Under the pieces are notes generated by a model. It made no database searches. It saw nothing but the letters and a program-made list of their open reading frames with translations, and was not told the origin of the DNA. DNA of 64,000 nt from Pseudomonadales bacterium (lineage in GTDB: Bacteria; Pseudomonadota; Gammaproteobacteria; Pseudomonadales; Azotimanducaceae), in the NCBI GenBank assembly GCA_028285415.1, contig JANQPF010000008.1:169878-233877 (forward strand), given 5' to 3'. The translations under genes were made by a program, and so were the position numbers. Shown here in pieces: positions 27,270-36,996 of the stretch. Each line of letters begins with the position of its first letter. Positions within the stretch are counted from its first letter, which is position 1.

Positions 27270-28934
27270 ATGTACAAGTACGATGACTTCGACCGCACGT
27301 TCGTCGCTGAGCGGGTAGCCCATTACCGCGCTCAGACGGAGCGCTATCTGGACGGCAAGTTATCCGAAGACGAATTCCTGCAGCTGCGCCTGCGCAACGG
27401 CCTGTACGTGCAGCGCCTGGCCCCCATGCTCCGCGTGGCGGTGCCCTACGGCACCCTGTCTGCCGATCAACTGCGGATGCTCGCGCACATTGCACGCCGC
27501 TACGACCGCGGCTACGGCCATCTCAGCACCCGCCAGAACATGCAGTTCAACTGGCCGGAGCTGGCGGAAGTGCCGGACATTCTCGAAGACCTGGCAAGCG
27601 TCGAGATGCACGCCATACAAACGAGCGGCAACTGTATTCGCAATACGACCACAGACGAGTTTGCGGGCGCCGCGGCTGACGAGATCGTCGACGCGCGTCC
27701 CTACTGCGAGCTCATCCGTCAGTGGTCGACCAACCATCCGGAATTCGACTGGCTGCCGCGCAAATTCAAAATTGCCGTCACCGGCGCGCAGGAGGACCGG
27801 GCGGCAATCGCCGTGCACGACATCGGCATACAGGCACGTCACGATGACAACGGTGACGTGGTATTCGATTTCTACGTTGGCGGCGGACTCGGGCGCACCC
27901 CCGTCATTGGACCGCTAATTCGTGAGGGTCTGCCGGTTGCCCATCTGCTGACCTACCTCGAGGCGGTCATGCGGGTTTATAACCGTTACGGGCGCAGAGA
28001 CAACAAGTACAAAGCCCGCATCAAAATTCTGGTTCGCGCCATGGGCGCTGACGGTTTTCAGAGCCGGGTTGACGAAGAGTGGGCACACATCAAAGACAGC
28101 GCTTCTACCGTCAGCGAATCGGAGATGGAGCGCCTGATCGCCGCTTTCGCGCCGCCGACCTTCGTCACCCTGGTCGAGGAGGACAACCTCGAGTCCCAGC
28201 GGCTGGAACACCCGCAATTCAGCCACTGGCTGCATCACAACGTTGTTCCCCACAAGCGCAAGGGTTACGCCATCGTCACGCTGTCGACGAAAGCGACCGG
28301 CGTGCCTCCCGGAGACGTCAGCGACGAACAAATGGATGCGGTGGCCGGCTGGGCCGACGCCTACAGTTTCGGCGAGCTGCGCATCAGCCACGAGCAGAAT
28401 TTTGTGCTGCCGCACGTACCGCGCGGCAAGCTCTTCGAGCTATGGCAGGCGGCAACCGAGGCAGATCTCGGCACGGCAAACGCGGGCCTGCTCACGGACA
28501 TGATCTGCTGTCCGGGCGGCGACTACTGTTCGCTGGCGAACGCCAAATCGATCCCCGTCGCCGAGGCGATACAGAGACGCTTCGACAACTACGACTACGT
28601 TCATGATCTCGGCAATCTCGACATCAATATTTCCGGCTGCATGAACGCGTGCGGACACCACCACGTGGGTCACATCGGCATCCTCGGCGTGGATAAGAAA
28701 GGCGAGGAGTTCTACCAGATTTCGCTGGGCGGTCACTCGGGCCACTCCAGCACGGCGGCTGCGCTCGGCCAGATCATCGGTCCTTCATTTGCGCGCAACG
28801 AAGTCCCCGACGTCATCGCCCGGATTCTCGACGTTTACGTCGACAATCGCCACAACGAAGAAAGTTTTCTCCACTGTTTTCAACGCATTGGCCTCGATCC
28901 GTTCAAGGAGCGCATATATGGCAACGGTAATTAA
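27270..28934 (+). CDS. Nitrite/sulfite reductase hemoprotein (siroheme, 4Fe-4S)
   Basis: 554 residues with duplicated ferredoxin-like and siroheme domains. The first half has LSTRQNMQFNWPEL, the siroheme-contact region; the second has the cluster ligands CCPGGDYC (residues about 412-419) and SGCMNACGHHHVGH (about 455-468). It reduces sulfite to sulfide for cysteine synthesis (the pairing with a DUF934 gene is typical of assimilatory sulfite reductases), though nitrite reductase activity cannot be excluded. It takes the place of CysI; no CysJ flavoprotein is adjacent, so ferredoxin or another donor is likely. Ends inside the next gene. Confidence 0.88.
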   Translation: MYKYDDFDRTFVAERVAHYRAQTERYLDGKLSEDEFLQLRLRNGLYVQRLAPMLRVAVPYGTLSADQLRMLAHIARRYDRGYGHLSTRQNMQFNWPELAEVPDILEDLASVEMHAIQTSGNCIRNTTTDEFAGAAADEIVDARPYCELIRQWSTNHPEFDWLPRKFKIAVTGAQEDRAAIAVHDIGIQARHDDNGDVVFDFYVGGGLGRTPVIGPLIREGLPVAHLLTYLEAVMRVYNRYGRRDNKYKARIKILVRAMGADGFQSRVDEEWAHIKDSASTVSESEMERLIAAFAPPTFVTLVEEDNLESQRLEHPQFSHWLHHNVVPHKRKGYAIVTLSTKATGVPPGDVSDEQMDAVAGWADAYSFGELRISHEQNFVLPHVPRGKLFELWQAATEADLGTANAGLLTDMICCPGGDYCSLANAKSIPVAEAIQRRFDNYDYVHDLGNLDINISGCMNACGHHHVGHIGILGVDKKGEEFYQISLGGHSGHSSTAAALGQIIGPSFARNEVPDVIARILDVYVDNRHNEESFLHCFQRIGLDPFKERIYGNGN

Positions 28935-29352
28935 GCAAACCCCCGACGGCTGGACCATCGACCAGGACGGTAGCGCCCTGGATTGGAAAAGCGCGGAAGA
29001 CTGGCAGCCCGGTGAGGCGCTGCGTCTTGCCGGCGACGAAGAGCCGAACCCCGAGTTCAGCAGCGCCAGCGCCATTGCAATCGACTTCCCGGCTTTCAAC
29101 GATGGCCGTGGTCTTTCGTTGGCTGTTTTGTTGCGAACCCGCTACCAGTTCACCGGTGAGCTGCGTGCCTGCGGTGACGTCCATGAGGACATCACGCATT
29201 ACATGGTGCGCTGCGGTTTCGACAGCATGGAAATCAGCGATGAGCGCAATCCGCAGACTGCACTGAGCGCACTGTTCCCTTACAGCGCACTCTATCAGGC
29301 ATCAGTGACCCAACCTGAACCCGCATACCGACGCGTCAATCGCGGCGTGTGA
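28918..29352 (+). CDS. DUF934 protein, sulfite-reduction partner
   Basis: 144 residues. The DUF934 pattern is visible in AIAIDFPAFNDGRGLSLAVLLRTRY and LRACGDVHEDITHYMVRCGFD. The family is regularly encoded right after siroheme sulfite reductases and is thought to assist them; its biochemical role is not established. The ATG at 28918 follows a strong AAGGAG (28905-28910) and overlaps the reductase end by 17 bp, so the pair is translationally coupled. No signal peptide or cofactor motif seen. Confidence 0.85.
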   Translation: MATVIKQTPDGWTIDQDGSALDWKSAEDWQPGEALRLAGDEEPNPEFSSASAIAIDFPAFNDGRGLSLAVLLRTRYQFTGELRACGDVHEDITHYMVRCGFDSMEISDERNPQTALSALFPYSALYQASVTQPEPAYRRVNRGV

Positions 29353-29404
29353 AACGCCCCGGCGGCGCGTAGACTAGGCAGGGTATCCACCTTGCCTTGA
29401 GTTC

Positions 29405-30577
29405 ATGCCGCACGCGGGCATTATCGAGTCGTTCTTTTTCATCTTCGCGGGTGCGGCCGTACTCGCGACGGTGGCGCTGTATACCCGCCAGCCCATGCTG
29501 GTGGCCTACGTTGCGCTCGGCGTCATCCTGGGACCATACGGCACGAGCCTGGTGAACGACGCGGGGCTCCTTTCCGAGATCTCCGAATTTGGCATCATTT
29601 TCCTGCTCTTTCTGGTTGGCCTCGATCTCCAGCCCGGCAAGCTGAAGAACATGCTGAGTGCGTCGCTGATCACGGCGCTCGGGACGACGCTGGCGTTCTT
29701 CGCCATCGGCTTCGGCGTCATGATCGTGTTTGGTTTCTCGCTTATCGAAGCGGCAATCGTTGGCATCGCGGCCTCGTTTTCGAGCACCATTCTCGGCATC
29801 AAGCTCCTACCCACCACCGCGCTGCACCACCGCCACGTCGGCGAGATGGTGGTAAGCCTGCTGCTCATACAGGACTTGCTCGCTATTCTCGCAATCCTTC
29901 TCCTCAACGGCCTGGGGCAGAACGTCCAGGCGCTTGTCGAGAGTCTCGTGAATATTTTTCTAGGTTTGCCGGTGCTCGGGCTCGTGGCGTTTGCCGGTGT
30001 ACGCTGGCTGCTACTGAGGCTCATACACAAGTTCGACGCCTTCCACGAGTACATTTTTCTCGTCGCAATCGGTTGGTGCCTCGGCATAGCGAGTCTGGGT
30101 GCGCTGTTCGGGCTGTCGATCGAAATCGGCGCTTTCATTGCCGGTGTATCTCTGGCCACCAGTCCCATTGCGCAATACATCGCCGAAAGCCTGCGCCCGT
30201 TGCGGGACTTTTTTCTGGTGCTCTTCTTCTTCTCCGTCGGCGCCAGCCTGAACATCAACCTGCTCGATCAGATCTGGCTGCCGGCGGTCCTGCTGGCGGC
30301 ACTCCTGATTGGCCTGAAGCCGCTGGTTTTCGCCCAGCTTCTCAAAATGCAGAAAGAAGACCAGGCGGTTGCCTGGGAGGTCGGCTGGCGTCTGGGTCAG
30401 GCGTCCGAGTTTTCGCTGCTGGTGAGCTATATCGCGCTCAGCAACGCGCTGATGGGCGAAGCCGCTGCGGTGCTCGTGCAGTTTGCCACCGTGCTGACAC
30501 TGGTGGTCAGCAGCTACTTCGTGATTTTCCGCTATCCGAGCCCCATCGCCCCTGACGCAAGGCTGCGCCGGGACTGA
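29405..30577 (+). CDS. Cation:proton antiporter of the CPA2 (KefB-like) family
   Basis: 390-residue inner-membrane protein with about 11-12 hydrophobic helices. Conserved CPA2 segments: LGVILGPYG (helix 2), FLLFLVGLDLQPGKL, SFSSTILGIKLL, LLIQDLLAILAILLLNGLG with the transport Asp, and FFFSVGASLN. It ends after the transport domain and lacks the C-terminal TrkA-N/RCK domain of KefB/KefC, so it is not gated in the same way. Ion (K+ or Na+) unknown. Converges on acuI with a 9-bp gap. Confidence 0.88.
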   Translation: MPHAGIIESFFFIFAGAAVLATVALYTRQPMLVAYVALGVILGPYGTSLVNDAGLLSEISEFGIIFLLFLVGLDLQPGKLKNMLSASLITALGTTLAFFAIGFGVMIVFGFSLIEAAIVGIAASFSSTILGIKLLPTTALHHRHVGEMVVSLLLIQDLLAILAILLLNGLGQNVQALVESLVNIFLGLPVLGLVAFAGVRWLLLRLIHKFDAFHEYIFLVAIGWCLGIASLGALFGLSIEIGAFIAGVSLATSPIAQYIAESLRPLRDFFLVLFFFSVGASLNINLLDQIWLPAVLLAALLIGLKPLVFAQLLKMQKEDQAVAWEVGWRLGQASEFSLLVSYIALSNALMGEAAAVLVQFATVLTLVVSSYFVIFRYPSPIAPDARLRRD

Positions 30578-30586
30578 TTGGACGAC

Positions 30587-31567
30587 CTACAGGTGCACAA
30601 CGCCCCTGCCCACCATCTCGCCGGCGAGAATCCGATCGATGGCGGCGGAAAGGTCTTCCAGACCAAGCCGTTCCTCGAGCTCGCTCAAGTCGACATGCCA
30701 TTCGTTGGCCAGGCGGCCCCAGATGCGGCTTTTCTCCTGCAGCGGCAGCTCGACGCTGTCGATACCCAGCAGGTTCACGTTACGGAGCAGAAAAGGCAGC
30801 ACGGTAGCCTGAAAGGCAGGACTCGACACCAGCCCGCAGGCCGCCAGGCTGCAGCCGTAGCGCAGACTTTTGACACCGTTGAAGAGTGTATCGCCACCAA
30901 CGGTGTCGACGACGCCTCCCCAGCGTTCGGCGAGCAACGGTTTGTCGCTGCCCGCAGCTGCCTCCTCTCTTGACAGAATTTCACTTGCCCCGAGGCCGTG
31001 CAGAAACTCATGGCGATCTGCCTTGCCCGTCACCGCAGCCACTTCGTAGCCGAGATGGGCGAGCAGCTTGACCGCAACCGAACCGACGCCGCCGGTCGCA
31101 CCCGTAACAAGCACTGGACCACTATCGGTTGTCATACCGGCAGCTTCGAGCTTGTCGATGCATTCGGCAGCGGTGAAACCGGCAGTGCCGAGGACCATGC
31201 TCGCATGCAGACTGAGCCCCGCCGGCAGCTTGACAACCCATCCGGACGGCACACGTATCCGCTCGGCAAAGCCGCCCGATGTGTTCATCCCGAGGTCGAA
31301 GCCGATGACAATCACCTCGTCACCCGGTTCAAATTCGTCCGTCGCGCAGTCGAGCACCGTGCCCGCCGCGTCGATTCCGGGTGTATGAGGAAAGCTGCGC
31401 GTGACGCCCGGATTGCCCGTCGCAGAAAGGGCATCCTTGTAGTTCAAGGACGAGAATTTGACGTCGATGAGCACGTCACCTGCCGGCAGATCGGCCTCGT
31501 CGCGCTCGATGACAGACCGCTCGAAACCAGCGTCGGTCTTTTCCACCCGGAAAGCTGCAAAGCTCAT
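30587..31567 (-). CDS. acuI: Acrylyl-CoA reductase-type quinone oxidoreductase (AcuI/YhdH)
   Basis: 326-residue medium-chain dehydrogenase/reductase. N-terminal GroES-like fold with SSLNYKDALSATGNPGV; the AcuI/YhdH signature GFDLGMNTSGGFAERIRVP; Rossmann loop VTGATGGVGSVAVKLLAHLGY near residues 153-173. No zinc-binding Cys set. The family reduces acryloyl-CoA to propionyl-CoA with NADPH, a step in acrylate and DMSP breakdown and a detoxification route. No other DMSP genes are adjacent. Convergent with the antiporter; sohB lies upstream on the same strand. Confidence 0.88.
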   Translation of the reverse strand: MSFAAFRVEKTDAGFERSVIERDEADLPAGDVLIDVKFSSLNYKDALSATGNPGVTRSFPHTPGIDAAGTVLDCATDEFEPGDEVIVIGFDLGMNTSGGFAERIRVPSGWVVKLPAGLSLHASMVLGTAGFTAAECIDKLEAAGMTTDSGPVLVTGATGGVGSVAVKLLAHLGYEVAAVTGKADRHEFLHGLGASEILSREEAAAGSDKPLLAERWGGVVDTVGGDTLFNGVKSLRYGCSLAACGLVSSPAFQATVLPFLLRNVNLLGIDSVELPLQEKSRIWGRLANEWHVDLSELEERLGLEDLSAAIDRILAGEMVGRGVVHL

Positions 31568-31590
31568 GAATTATCCCCCTGATTGATGTT

Positions 31591-32697
31591 TTATCGGCGC
31601 CACAGGTCCAGCGTGGAGCTTGCCTGATCGAGCAGCGTGTTGACTTTACCCAGCAGCCGGTCAATCGGCTTCTGCGGCACTTCCCATTTGAGCTCATAGA
31701 CCTGGTGTGTCTCACATTTGCGCATCAGGTACTCATCGCTGGTGGAAAGCTCGTCCACCAGGTTGAGATCCAACGCGCGCTTGCCGTACCAGGCCTCGCC
31801 AGTGGCAACGCTGGCAAGGTCGACGTCCGGCCGGTTTTCGGCAACAAACTCCTGGAAGAGCGCGTGCACGTCCTCGAGTTCCTCAACGAACTTCTGGCGT
31901 CCTTCTTCGGTGTTCTCGCCGAGAACGGTCAGCGTCCGTTTGTATTTACCTGCCGTCAGAACCTCAACGTCTACATCGTTTTTCTTCAGGAGACGGTGAA
32001 TGTTCGGTATCTGCGCGACAACGCCGATTGAGCCAATCAGGGCAAAGGGTGCGGCAATGATGCGATTGGCAACCGCCGCCATCAGATACCCCCCGCTTGC
32101 GGCAACTTTGTCGACGGCCACGGTGAGCGGCACGTTGTGATCGCGCACGCGCGTGAGCTGGGATGCGGCAAGGCCGTAACCATGCACCATGCCGCCGGGG
32201 CTTTCGATGCAAACCACAACCTCGTCGCCGGGCGTTGCCGTTGTCAACACGGCGCTGACTTCGGCCCGCAGATAGTCGACGTGGGAGGCCTTCACGTCTC
32301 CTTCGAAGCGCAGCACGAAGACGCGACCGGCTGCGGGGTCCGCGTCGCTCTCGATGTCTTTGTCATCTTGTTCCTGAACTGCGCTGCCTTTGTCCTGTCC
32401 TTTGCGCCGCGCTTTCAGCGCCGCGGATTCCGCCTTTTGCGCCTGGCTGAGCGCCTTGTCCTCTTCTTTGCGCTGTTTTTTGGCCTCGTCAGGAGGCAAC
32501 ACTGAGCTCTCCATGGCGTGCCGCAGACTGCGGATGCGGTCGTTGACCTTCGTCACGACGAGGTGACCCTGCTCTGCGTGTGCGTGTTGCTGCTGTTTCA
32601 TGGACATGCTGACCAGAGCGGACAGCACCACAATCACGGCGACGACAATCGTCACCGCCTCTGCCAGAAACACCAGATACTCGTAGAAATAGGACAT
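31591..32697 (-). CDS. sohB: Inner-membrane serine protease SohB (S49 family)
   Basis: 368 residues. An N-terminal transmembrane helix (about 8-33), a charged Lys/Gln/Ala-rich coiled linker (about 60-115) and a ClpP-fold S49 peptidase domain. The nucleophile Ser lies in VDKVAASGGYLMAAVAN (about residues 193-209), followed by the S49 segment GSIGVVAQIPNIHRLLKK. Length is close to E. coli SohB (349). SohB degrades periplasmic proteins and suppresses htrA loss. It lies 23 bp upstream of acuI on the same strand. Confidence 0.93.
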   Translation of the reverse strand: MSYFYEYLVFLAEAVTIVVAVIVVLSALVSMSMKQQQHAHAEQGHLVVTKVNDRIRSLRHAMESSVLPPDEAKKQRKEEDKALSQAQKAESAALKARRKGQDKGSAVQEQDDKDIESDADPAAGRVFVLRFEGDVKASHVDYLRAEVSAVLTTATPGDEVVVCIESPGGMVHGYGLAASQLTRVRDHNVPLTVAVDKVAASGGYLMAAVANRIIAAPFALIGSIGVVAQIPNIHRLLKKNDVDVEVLTAGKYKRTLTVLGENTEEGRQKFVEELEDVHALFQEFVAENRPDVDLASVATGEAWYGKRALDLNLVDELSTSDEYLMRKCETHQVYELKWEVPQKPIDRLLGKVNTLLDQASSTLDLWRR

Positions 32698-32828
32698 AAG
32701 CTTCGGTACCGGAAACGAGCGCGCTACTGTACGGCGCGCATCCGTTCACGTAAAGCGCAACCAACGCGCTTGACGCTGCCGAGCTCTGCGCTTAAAACGT
32801 CGCCTCGCACGGGGTACGGAACTCAACT

Positions 32829-33134
32829 TTGCTGGACATTCTTCGCTCGCGCTTCGCCGCCTCCAGGGCCGGTGATCTGGACGCCACGATCGAATTCAAC
32901 TGGCACGACGGTGCCTGCCGTGTGGGTGTCCACGACAGCAAGGCAATCTACTATGCCGCCGACGAACAAACCCCCGAACCGGACCTGGTCATCTTCTTTC
33001 GCGACGAGACCCAGGCCAAGTCCATCATGCTCGGGCAGGCTGATCCGGTCGCCGCGTTCATGGCTGGCGACTTTCGCAGCAGCGGCCATCTCATGTGGGT
33101 GTTTCAGACGCTGGCGGCGTTTTCCGGCAGCTGA
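32829..33134 (+). CDS. SCP2 sterol-binding domain protein
   Basis: 101 residues covering one SCP2-like lipid-binding fold: FNWHDGACRVGV, PDLVIFFRDETQAKSIMLG and the typical end FMAGDFRSSGHLMWVFQTLAAF. The start is a TTG at 32829; no better start was found between it and the sohB promoter region. The domain binds hydrophobic ligands; the ligand here is unknown. It is divergent from sohB and converges on nudC with 12 bp between. Confidence 0.78.
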   Translation: MLDILRSRFAASRAGDLDATIEFNWHDGACRVGVHDSKAIYYAADEQTPEPDLVIFFRDETQAKSIMLGQADPVAAFMAGDFRSSGHLMWVFQTLAAFSGS

Positions 33135-33146
33135 ATCCGGCGCGGC

Positions 33147-33989
33147 TTATCCAGCGCCCGCCTTGACGCGATCGACGTGTTCCTTGATCAGCCAACCGGA
33201 GATGGCCGTATTCGGCGGCGTCTGCGGCATGTTGTCGGCCGTGAACCACTGGGCGTCGGCAATTTCTTCTTCCTGGCAGACGATATCGCCGCTCTCGTAT
33301 TCCGCGTGAAATCCCAGCATGAGCGAGTTGGGGAACGGCCAGCTCTGGCTGCCGAAGTAGCGCAGCTCACCCAGGCGCAGCCCCACCTCTTCCAGAACCT
33401 CACGATGTACCGTCTGCTCAATCGATTCGCCGGGCTCGACGAAACCGGCAAGCGTGCTGTACATGCCCTGCGGCCAGGCGGCGTTTCTCGCCAGCAGCAT
33501 TTCCTCACCGCGCGTGACCAGCACAATGATGCTGGGGGACAGCCGCGGATAGTTGATGAGGCCACATTGCGGGCACTCTTTGGCCCTGTCGTTCGTATGG
33601 TCTTCCATTTCGGTCCCGCAGCGGCCACAGAACCGATGCGTGTCATGCCACTCCAGAACCTGTTGCGCCCGCCCTGCCAGATAGAAGATGGCCTGCTCCG
33701 TACGTCCCAGGAGGCCACGCAGACCTACGGTCGGAAAACCGTCCGCGGCCTGGCCCGCCGCGCGCAGCGTAAAGCAGTGTCGACCGCGAAAAGATCCGAG
33801 AAAGTGCTTGTGCTCGACTTCCATATCGAACCAGCGGAAGTCATCGGCAGTGATCGGCTGCGGCGCGCCATGCTCCATTTTGACCACGAGCTCGTTGCCG
33901 ACAAACACGAAGTACCACGCATCACCTCCATCCGCGCCATCCGGTGGGACGTGACCGGCTTCAAGTTCATCGGGTTGGATTGGCCACAT
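33147..33989 (-). CDS. nudC: NAD(+) diphosphatase / NAD-cap RNA hydrolase NudC
   Basis: 280-residue Nudix hydrolase that cleaves NADH and removes NAD caps from RNA. The zinc ribbon is FCGRCG...CPQCG (four Cys), the Nudix box is GFVEPGESIEQTVHREVLEEVGL in pieces GFVEPGE and REVLEEVG, and the NADH-specific SQSWPFPNS motif follows. The N-terminal 90 residues are the NudC-type domain. Length is close to E. coli NudC (257) with a longer start. ATG at 33989. Confidence 0.94.
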   Translation of the reverse strand: MWPIQPDELEAGHVPPDGADGGDAWYFVFVGNELVVKMEHGAPQPITADDFRWFDMEVEHKHFLGSFRGRHCFTLRAAGQAADGFPTVGLRGLLGRTEQAIFYLAGRAQQVLEWHDTHRFCGRCGTEMEDHTNDRAKECPQCGLINYPRLSPSIIVLVTRGEEMLLARNAAWPQGMYSTLAGFVEPGESIEQTVHREVLEEVGLRLGELRYFGSQSWPFPNSLMLGFHAEYESGDIVCQEEEIADAQWFTADNMPQTPPNTAISGWLIKEHVDRVKAGAG

Positions 33990-34300
33990 ACTTCACTCCC
34001 TCAAGCGATCGGGTCCGGGCGAGCCGGCAAGAAAAGTTGCAAAAATAACACAGGAGGCTGGACGCGACCTATACTTCACCTACGGCCACGCTTGCTGAAG
34101 GGGTGCGCGTCGGGCTATGGTTTCAAAGCGTCCAACGACTTGCTGGGAAGGCAACTCGATGGAAGGCAATCAAGAAACCAGTCGATTGAAACGGGACAGC
34201 GTTGACCGCTGCCGTTCTGCGTCTGCGCACCCGACAAACAAAACGCCAGTTTGGCAATCTGATCCAGAAACCGAAAAGACGGACACTTTAAGGCAACGTA
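33990..34300. promoter_or_regulatory. Divergent region upstream of nudC and nhaB
   Basis: 311 bp without a credible gene; short open frames on both strands have no protein-like composition. It separates the divergent nudC and nhaB genes and must contain both promoters. An A-rich stretch (about 34031-34049) could be promoter DNA. No inverted repeat or riboswitch was recognised. Confidence 0.4.
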
Positions 34301-35803
34301 ATGAGAGGACTCACCCTCACCGCTTTCACGCAAAATTTTCTTGGCCAGGCACCTGATTGGTACAAGGCCACCATCGTTGCGTTCCTGGTCATCAACCCGA
34401 TTCTGCTCGCGCTGACCAACCCGTTCTTCACGGGCTGGGTGCTGGTGCTGGAGTTCATATTCACCCTGGCGATGGCACTGCGTTGCTACCCTCTGCAACC
34501 CGGCGGTCTCCTGGCATTCGAGGCCGTGGTCATGGGCATGACCACACCCAATACCGTGCGCGACGAGATTCTGGCGGCGTTCCCCGTGATCTTGCTGCTG
34601 GTGTTCATGGTTGCAGGCATCTACTTCATGAAAGAGCTGCTGCTCTTCACGTTTACGAAAATCCTGCTGAAAATCCGCTCGAAGATGTTGATCTCCGTCA
34701 TGTTCAGCTTCGTGGCCGCAGTCCTTTCGGCTTTTCTCGACGCTCTGACCGTCACTGCCGTTGTCATTGCCGTGGCGGTGGGCTTCTACTCGGTCTATCA
34801 CCGCGTAGCCTCCGGCAAGCATTTTCGTGACGAGCACGAGCACGGTGAAGACGAATCGATCGAGGAGCTGCACCGCAGCGATCTGGAACAGTTCCGCGGT
34901 TTTTTACGCAACCTTTTGATGCATGCCGCAGTTGGCACGGCGCTGGGTGGCGTCTGCACAACGGTTGGTGAGCCGCAGAATCTGCTCATCGCAAGCTACA
35001 CCGGCTGGGATTTCATGGAGTTCATCTACCGGATGGCGCCGGTCACGATGCCGGTGCTGGTTGTGGGCCTCATCACGTGCCTCATTCTCGAGCGCACCCA
35101 CTGGTTCAGCTATGGCATCGAACTGCCGGAACGGGTGCGGTCGATTCTCGTTGAGTTCGATGAGCACGAGACGGAGATCCGCACCGCACGCGACTCCGCA
35201 CGCCTCGTCGTCCAGGCCATTGCCGCGATCTTTCTGGTCTTCGCGCTGGCGTTCCACGTCGCCGAAGTTGGCATCATTGGATTGACCATCATCGTCATTC
35301 AGACCGCCTTCAACGGCGTGATCGAGGAGCATCAGCTGGGTCATGCGTTCGAGGAGGCCCTGCCCTTCACCGCTCTCCTGGTGGTGTTCTTCGGCATTGT
35401 CGGCGTCATTCACGAACAGCATCTGTTTTCGCCGGTCATTGCCTGGGTACTCGAGCTGCCGGAGCACATGCAGCCCGGCATGTTCTACATCGCCAACGGT
35501 GTGCTGTCTGCAATCAGCGACAACGTGTTCGTCGCGACGGTATACATCGGGGAAGTGAAAGCGGCGTATGACAACAACATCATCACACGCGAGCACTTCG
35601 ACCTTCTGGCCGTTGCCATAAACACGGGTACCAACATTCCGAGCGTTGCCACACCAAACGGTCAGGCCGCGTTTCTATTCCTGCTGACCTCGTCCGTCGC
35701 GCCGCTCATTCGTCTGTCTTACATGCGCATGGTTGTCATGGCTTTGCCTTATACCGTGACAATGGGCGTAACCGGCTGGATCTGCGTCCACTACTTTCTG
35801 TAG
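34301..35803 (+). CDS. nhaB: Na+/H+ antiporter NhaB
   Basis: 500-residue polytopic inner-membrane antiporter. It starts [12 protein letters not shown], the family N-terminus, and shows [29 protein letters not shown] with the conserved Asp, [16 protein letters not shown] and [21 protein letters not shown]. Length is close to E. coli NhaB (513). It expels Na+ in exchange for protons, consistent with a saline habitat together with the CPA2 antiporter nearby. Preceded by a long 311-bp upstream region and convergent with dnaQ. Confidence 0.95.
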   Translation: MRGLTLTAFTQNFLGQAPDWYKATIVAFLVINPILLALTNPFFTGWVLVLEFIFTLAMALRCYPLQPGGLLAFEAVVMGMTTPNTVRDEILAAFPVILLLVFMVAGIYFMKELLLFTFTKILLKIRSKMLISVMFSFVAAVLSAFLDALTVTAVVIAVAVGFYSVYHRVASGKHFRDEHEHGEDESIEELHRSDLEQFRGFLRNLLMHAAVGTALGGVCTTVGEPQNLLIASYTGWDFMEFIYRMAPVTMPVLVVGLITCLILERTHWFSYGIELPERVRSILVEFDEHETEIRTARDSARLVVQAIAAIFLVFALAFHVAEVGIIGLTIIVIQTAFNGVIEEHQLGHAFEEALPFTALLVVFFGIVGVIHEQHLFSPVIAWVLELPEHMQPGMFYIANGVLSAISDNVFVATVYIGEVKAAYDNNIITREHFDLLAVAINTGTNIPSVATPNGQAAFLFLLTSSVAPLIRLSYMRMVVMALPYTVTMGVTGWICVHYFL

Positions 35804-35820
35804 GCGCTCCGAGACGCAGC

Positions 35821-36531
35821 TCAGCGCTCGCGCAGCCAGACCGGCGGACCGTCGCATTTGTCGGCAATCATCTGCATGAAAGCCTCGTGCGCGAGTTCCT
35901 CCTCGCCGCTGGCATTAACGACCAGGAGACCATCGTGAGTAAGCGTCGCTAGCGGCTCGCCATCTGCGGCGGCGGCTTCGGCGCCCTGCTCGCTCTGCCC
36001 GAACAGGGACGTCTGACCGCCGGTCATCAGAAGGTAGACGTCCGCGAGAATTTCAGCATCGAGCAGCGCGCCGTGCAGCTGGCGCTGGGAGTTGTCCACC
36101 TGATAGCGGCGGCAGAGTGCGTCCAGGTTGTTCTTCTGCCCGGGGTGTTTGCCGCGCGCGACGGCCAGGCTGTCGGTAATGCTGCAAAGTGTGCTCAGCG
36201 AGCGCGGTGCGCCGCTGATTTTCTTCAGCTCGTATTCCAGAAACGAGACGTCAAACGGCGCATTGTGGATGATGAGCTCCGCACCCTGGATGTAGTGGAC
36301 GAACTCTTCCCAGACGTCCGCAAACACGGGCTTGTCAGCAAGGAATGCCTGACTGATGCCGTGCACTTCGAACGCGCCGTCATCGATATCGCGCTCGGGA
36401 TTGATGTACTTGTGAAAGTGCTGGCCCGTGAGCTTGCGATTGACCACCTCCACGGCGCCGATTTCAATCACCCGGTGGCCCATGTTGGGCTCCAGCCCGG
36501 TGGTTTCCGTATCGAGCACGATCTGCCGCAA
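35821..36531 (-). CDS. dnaQ: DNA polymerase III epsilon subunit (proofreading exonuclease)
   Basis: 236-residue 3'-5' exonuclease. Exo I is VLDTETTGLEP with both metal ligands, Exo II lies in LIIHNAPFDVSFLEYEL, and Exo III in QLHGALLDAEILADVYL. The C-terminal ~55 residues would bind the polymerase alpha subunit. Length matches E. coli DnaQ (243). It follows rnhA on the same strand, 24 bp apart. In E. coli the two genes are divergent, so the codirectional layout here differs. Confidence 0.96.
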   Translation of the reverse strand: MRQIVLDTETTGLEPNMGHRVIEIGAVEVVNRKLTGQHFHKYINPERDIDDGAFEVHGISQAFLADKPVFADVWEEFVHYIQGAELIIHNAPFDVSFLEYELKKISGAPRSLSTLCSITDSLAVARGKHPGQKNNLDALCRRYQVDNSQRQLHGALLDAEILADVYLLMTGGQTSLFGQSEQGAEAAAADGEPLATLTHDGLLVVNASGEEELAHEAFMQMIADKCDGPPVWLRER

Positions 36532-36555
36532 AGATTATTTCTCCTCTGTGTCCAA

Positions 36556-36996
36556 TCAGCCGAACATGTCGTCGATGGCGTCGTTCGCCGCCTGATCAAC
36601 CCGCTCGTTTTCCTCGTGGCCGCTGTGCCCTTTGACCCAGAGCCATTCGACCTCGTGCTGGGCCAGCGCCGCGTCCAGCTGCTGCCAGAGATCCTGATTC
36701 TTGACAGGTTTCCTGGCAGCCGTCCGCCAGCCGTTTTTCTTCCATCCGCCGATCCACTGGGTAATGCCCTGCCGGACATACTGCGAGTCCGTCGTCAGCA
36801 CCACCCGGCTCGGCCGTTTCAGCGCTGAGAGCCCTTCGATGGCGGCCCTGAGCTCCATGCGATTGTTTGTGGTGTCCTGTTCAGCGCCCGAAATGAGCTT
36901 CTCGTGGTCGCCCACCCGCAGGAGCGCTGCCCACCCGCCGGGACCCGGATTACCCCGACACGCGCCGTCGGTGAAGATCTCAACCTGTCCGCTCAA
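36556..36996 (-). CDS. rnhA: Ribonuclease HI
   Basis: 146 residues. The catalytic carboxylates appear in [16 protein letters not shown] (Asp at about 10), [12 protein letters not shown] (Glu about 48), LTTDSQYV (Asp about 70) and [10 protein letters not shown] (Asp about 133), and the basic loop [17 protein letters not shown] contacts the hybrid. It degrades RNA in RNA-DNA hybrids. The start is a TTG at 36996 that overlaps the stop of the upstream methyltransferase gene (TTGA), so translation is coupled. Confidence 0.96.
   Translation of the reverse strand: MSGQVEIFTDGACRGNPGPGGWAALLRVGDHEKLISGAEQDTTNNRMELRAAIEGLSALKRPSRVVLTTDSQYVRQGITQWIGGWKKNGWRTAARKPVKNQDLWQQLDAALAQHEVEWLWVKGHSGHEENERVDQAANDAIDDMFG

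Noticed and set aside
34037..34075. Promoter TTGCAA / TATACT before nhaB
   Set aside because: The spacer would be 27 bp, far from the usual 16-18 bp.
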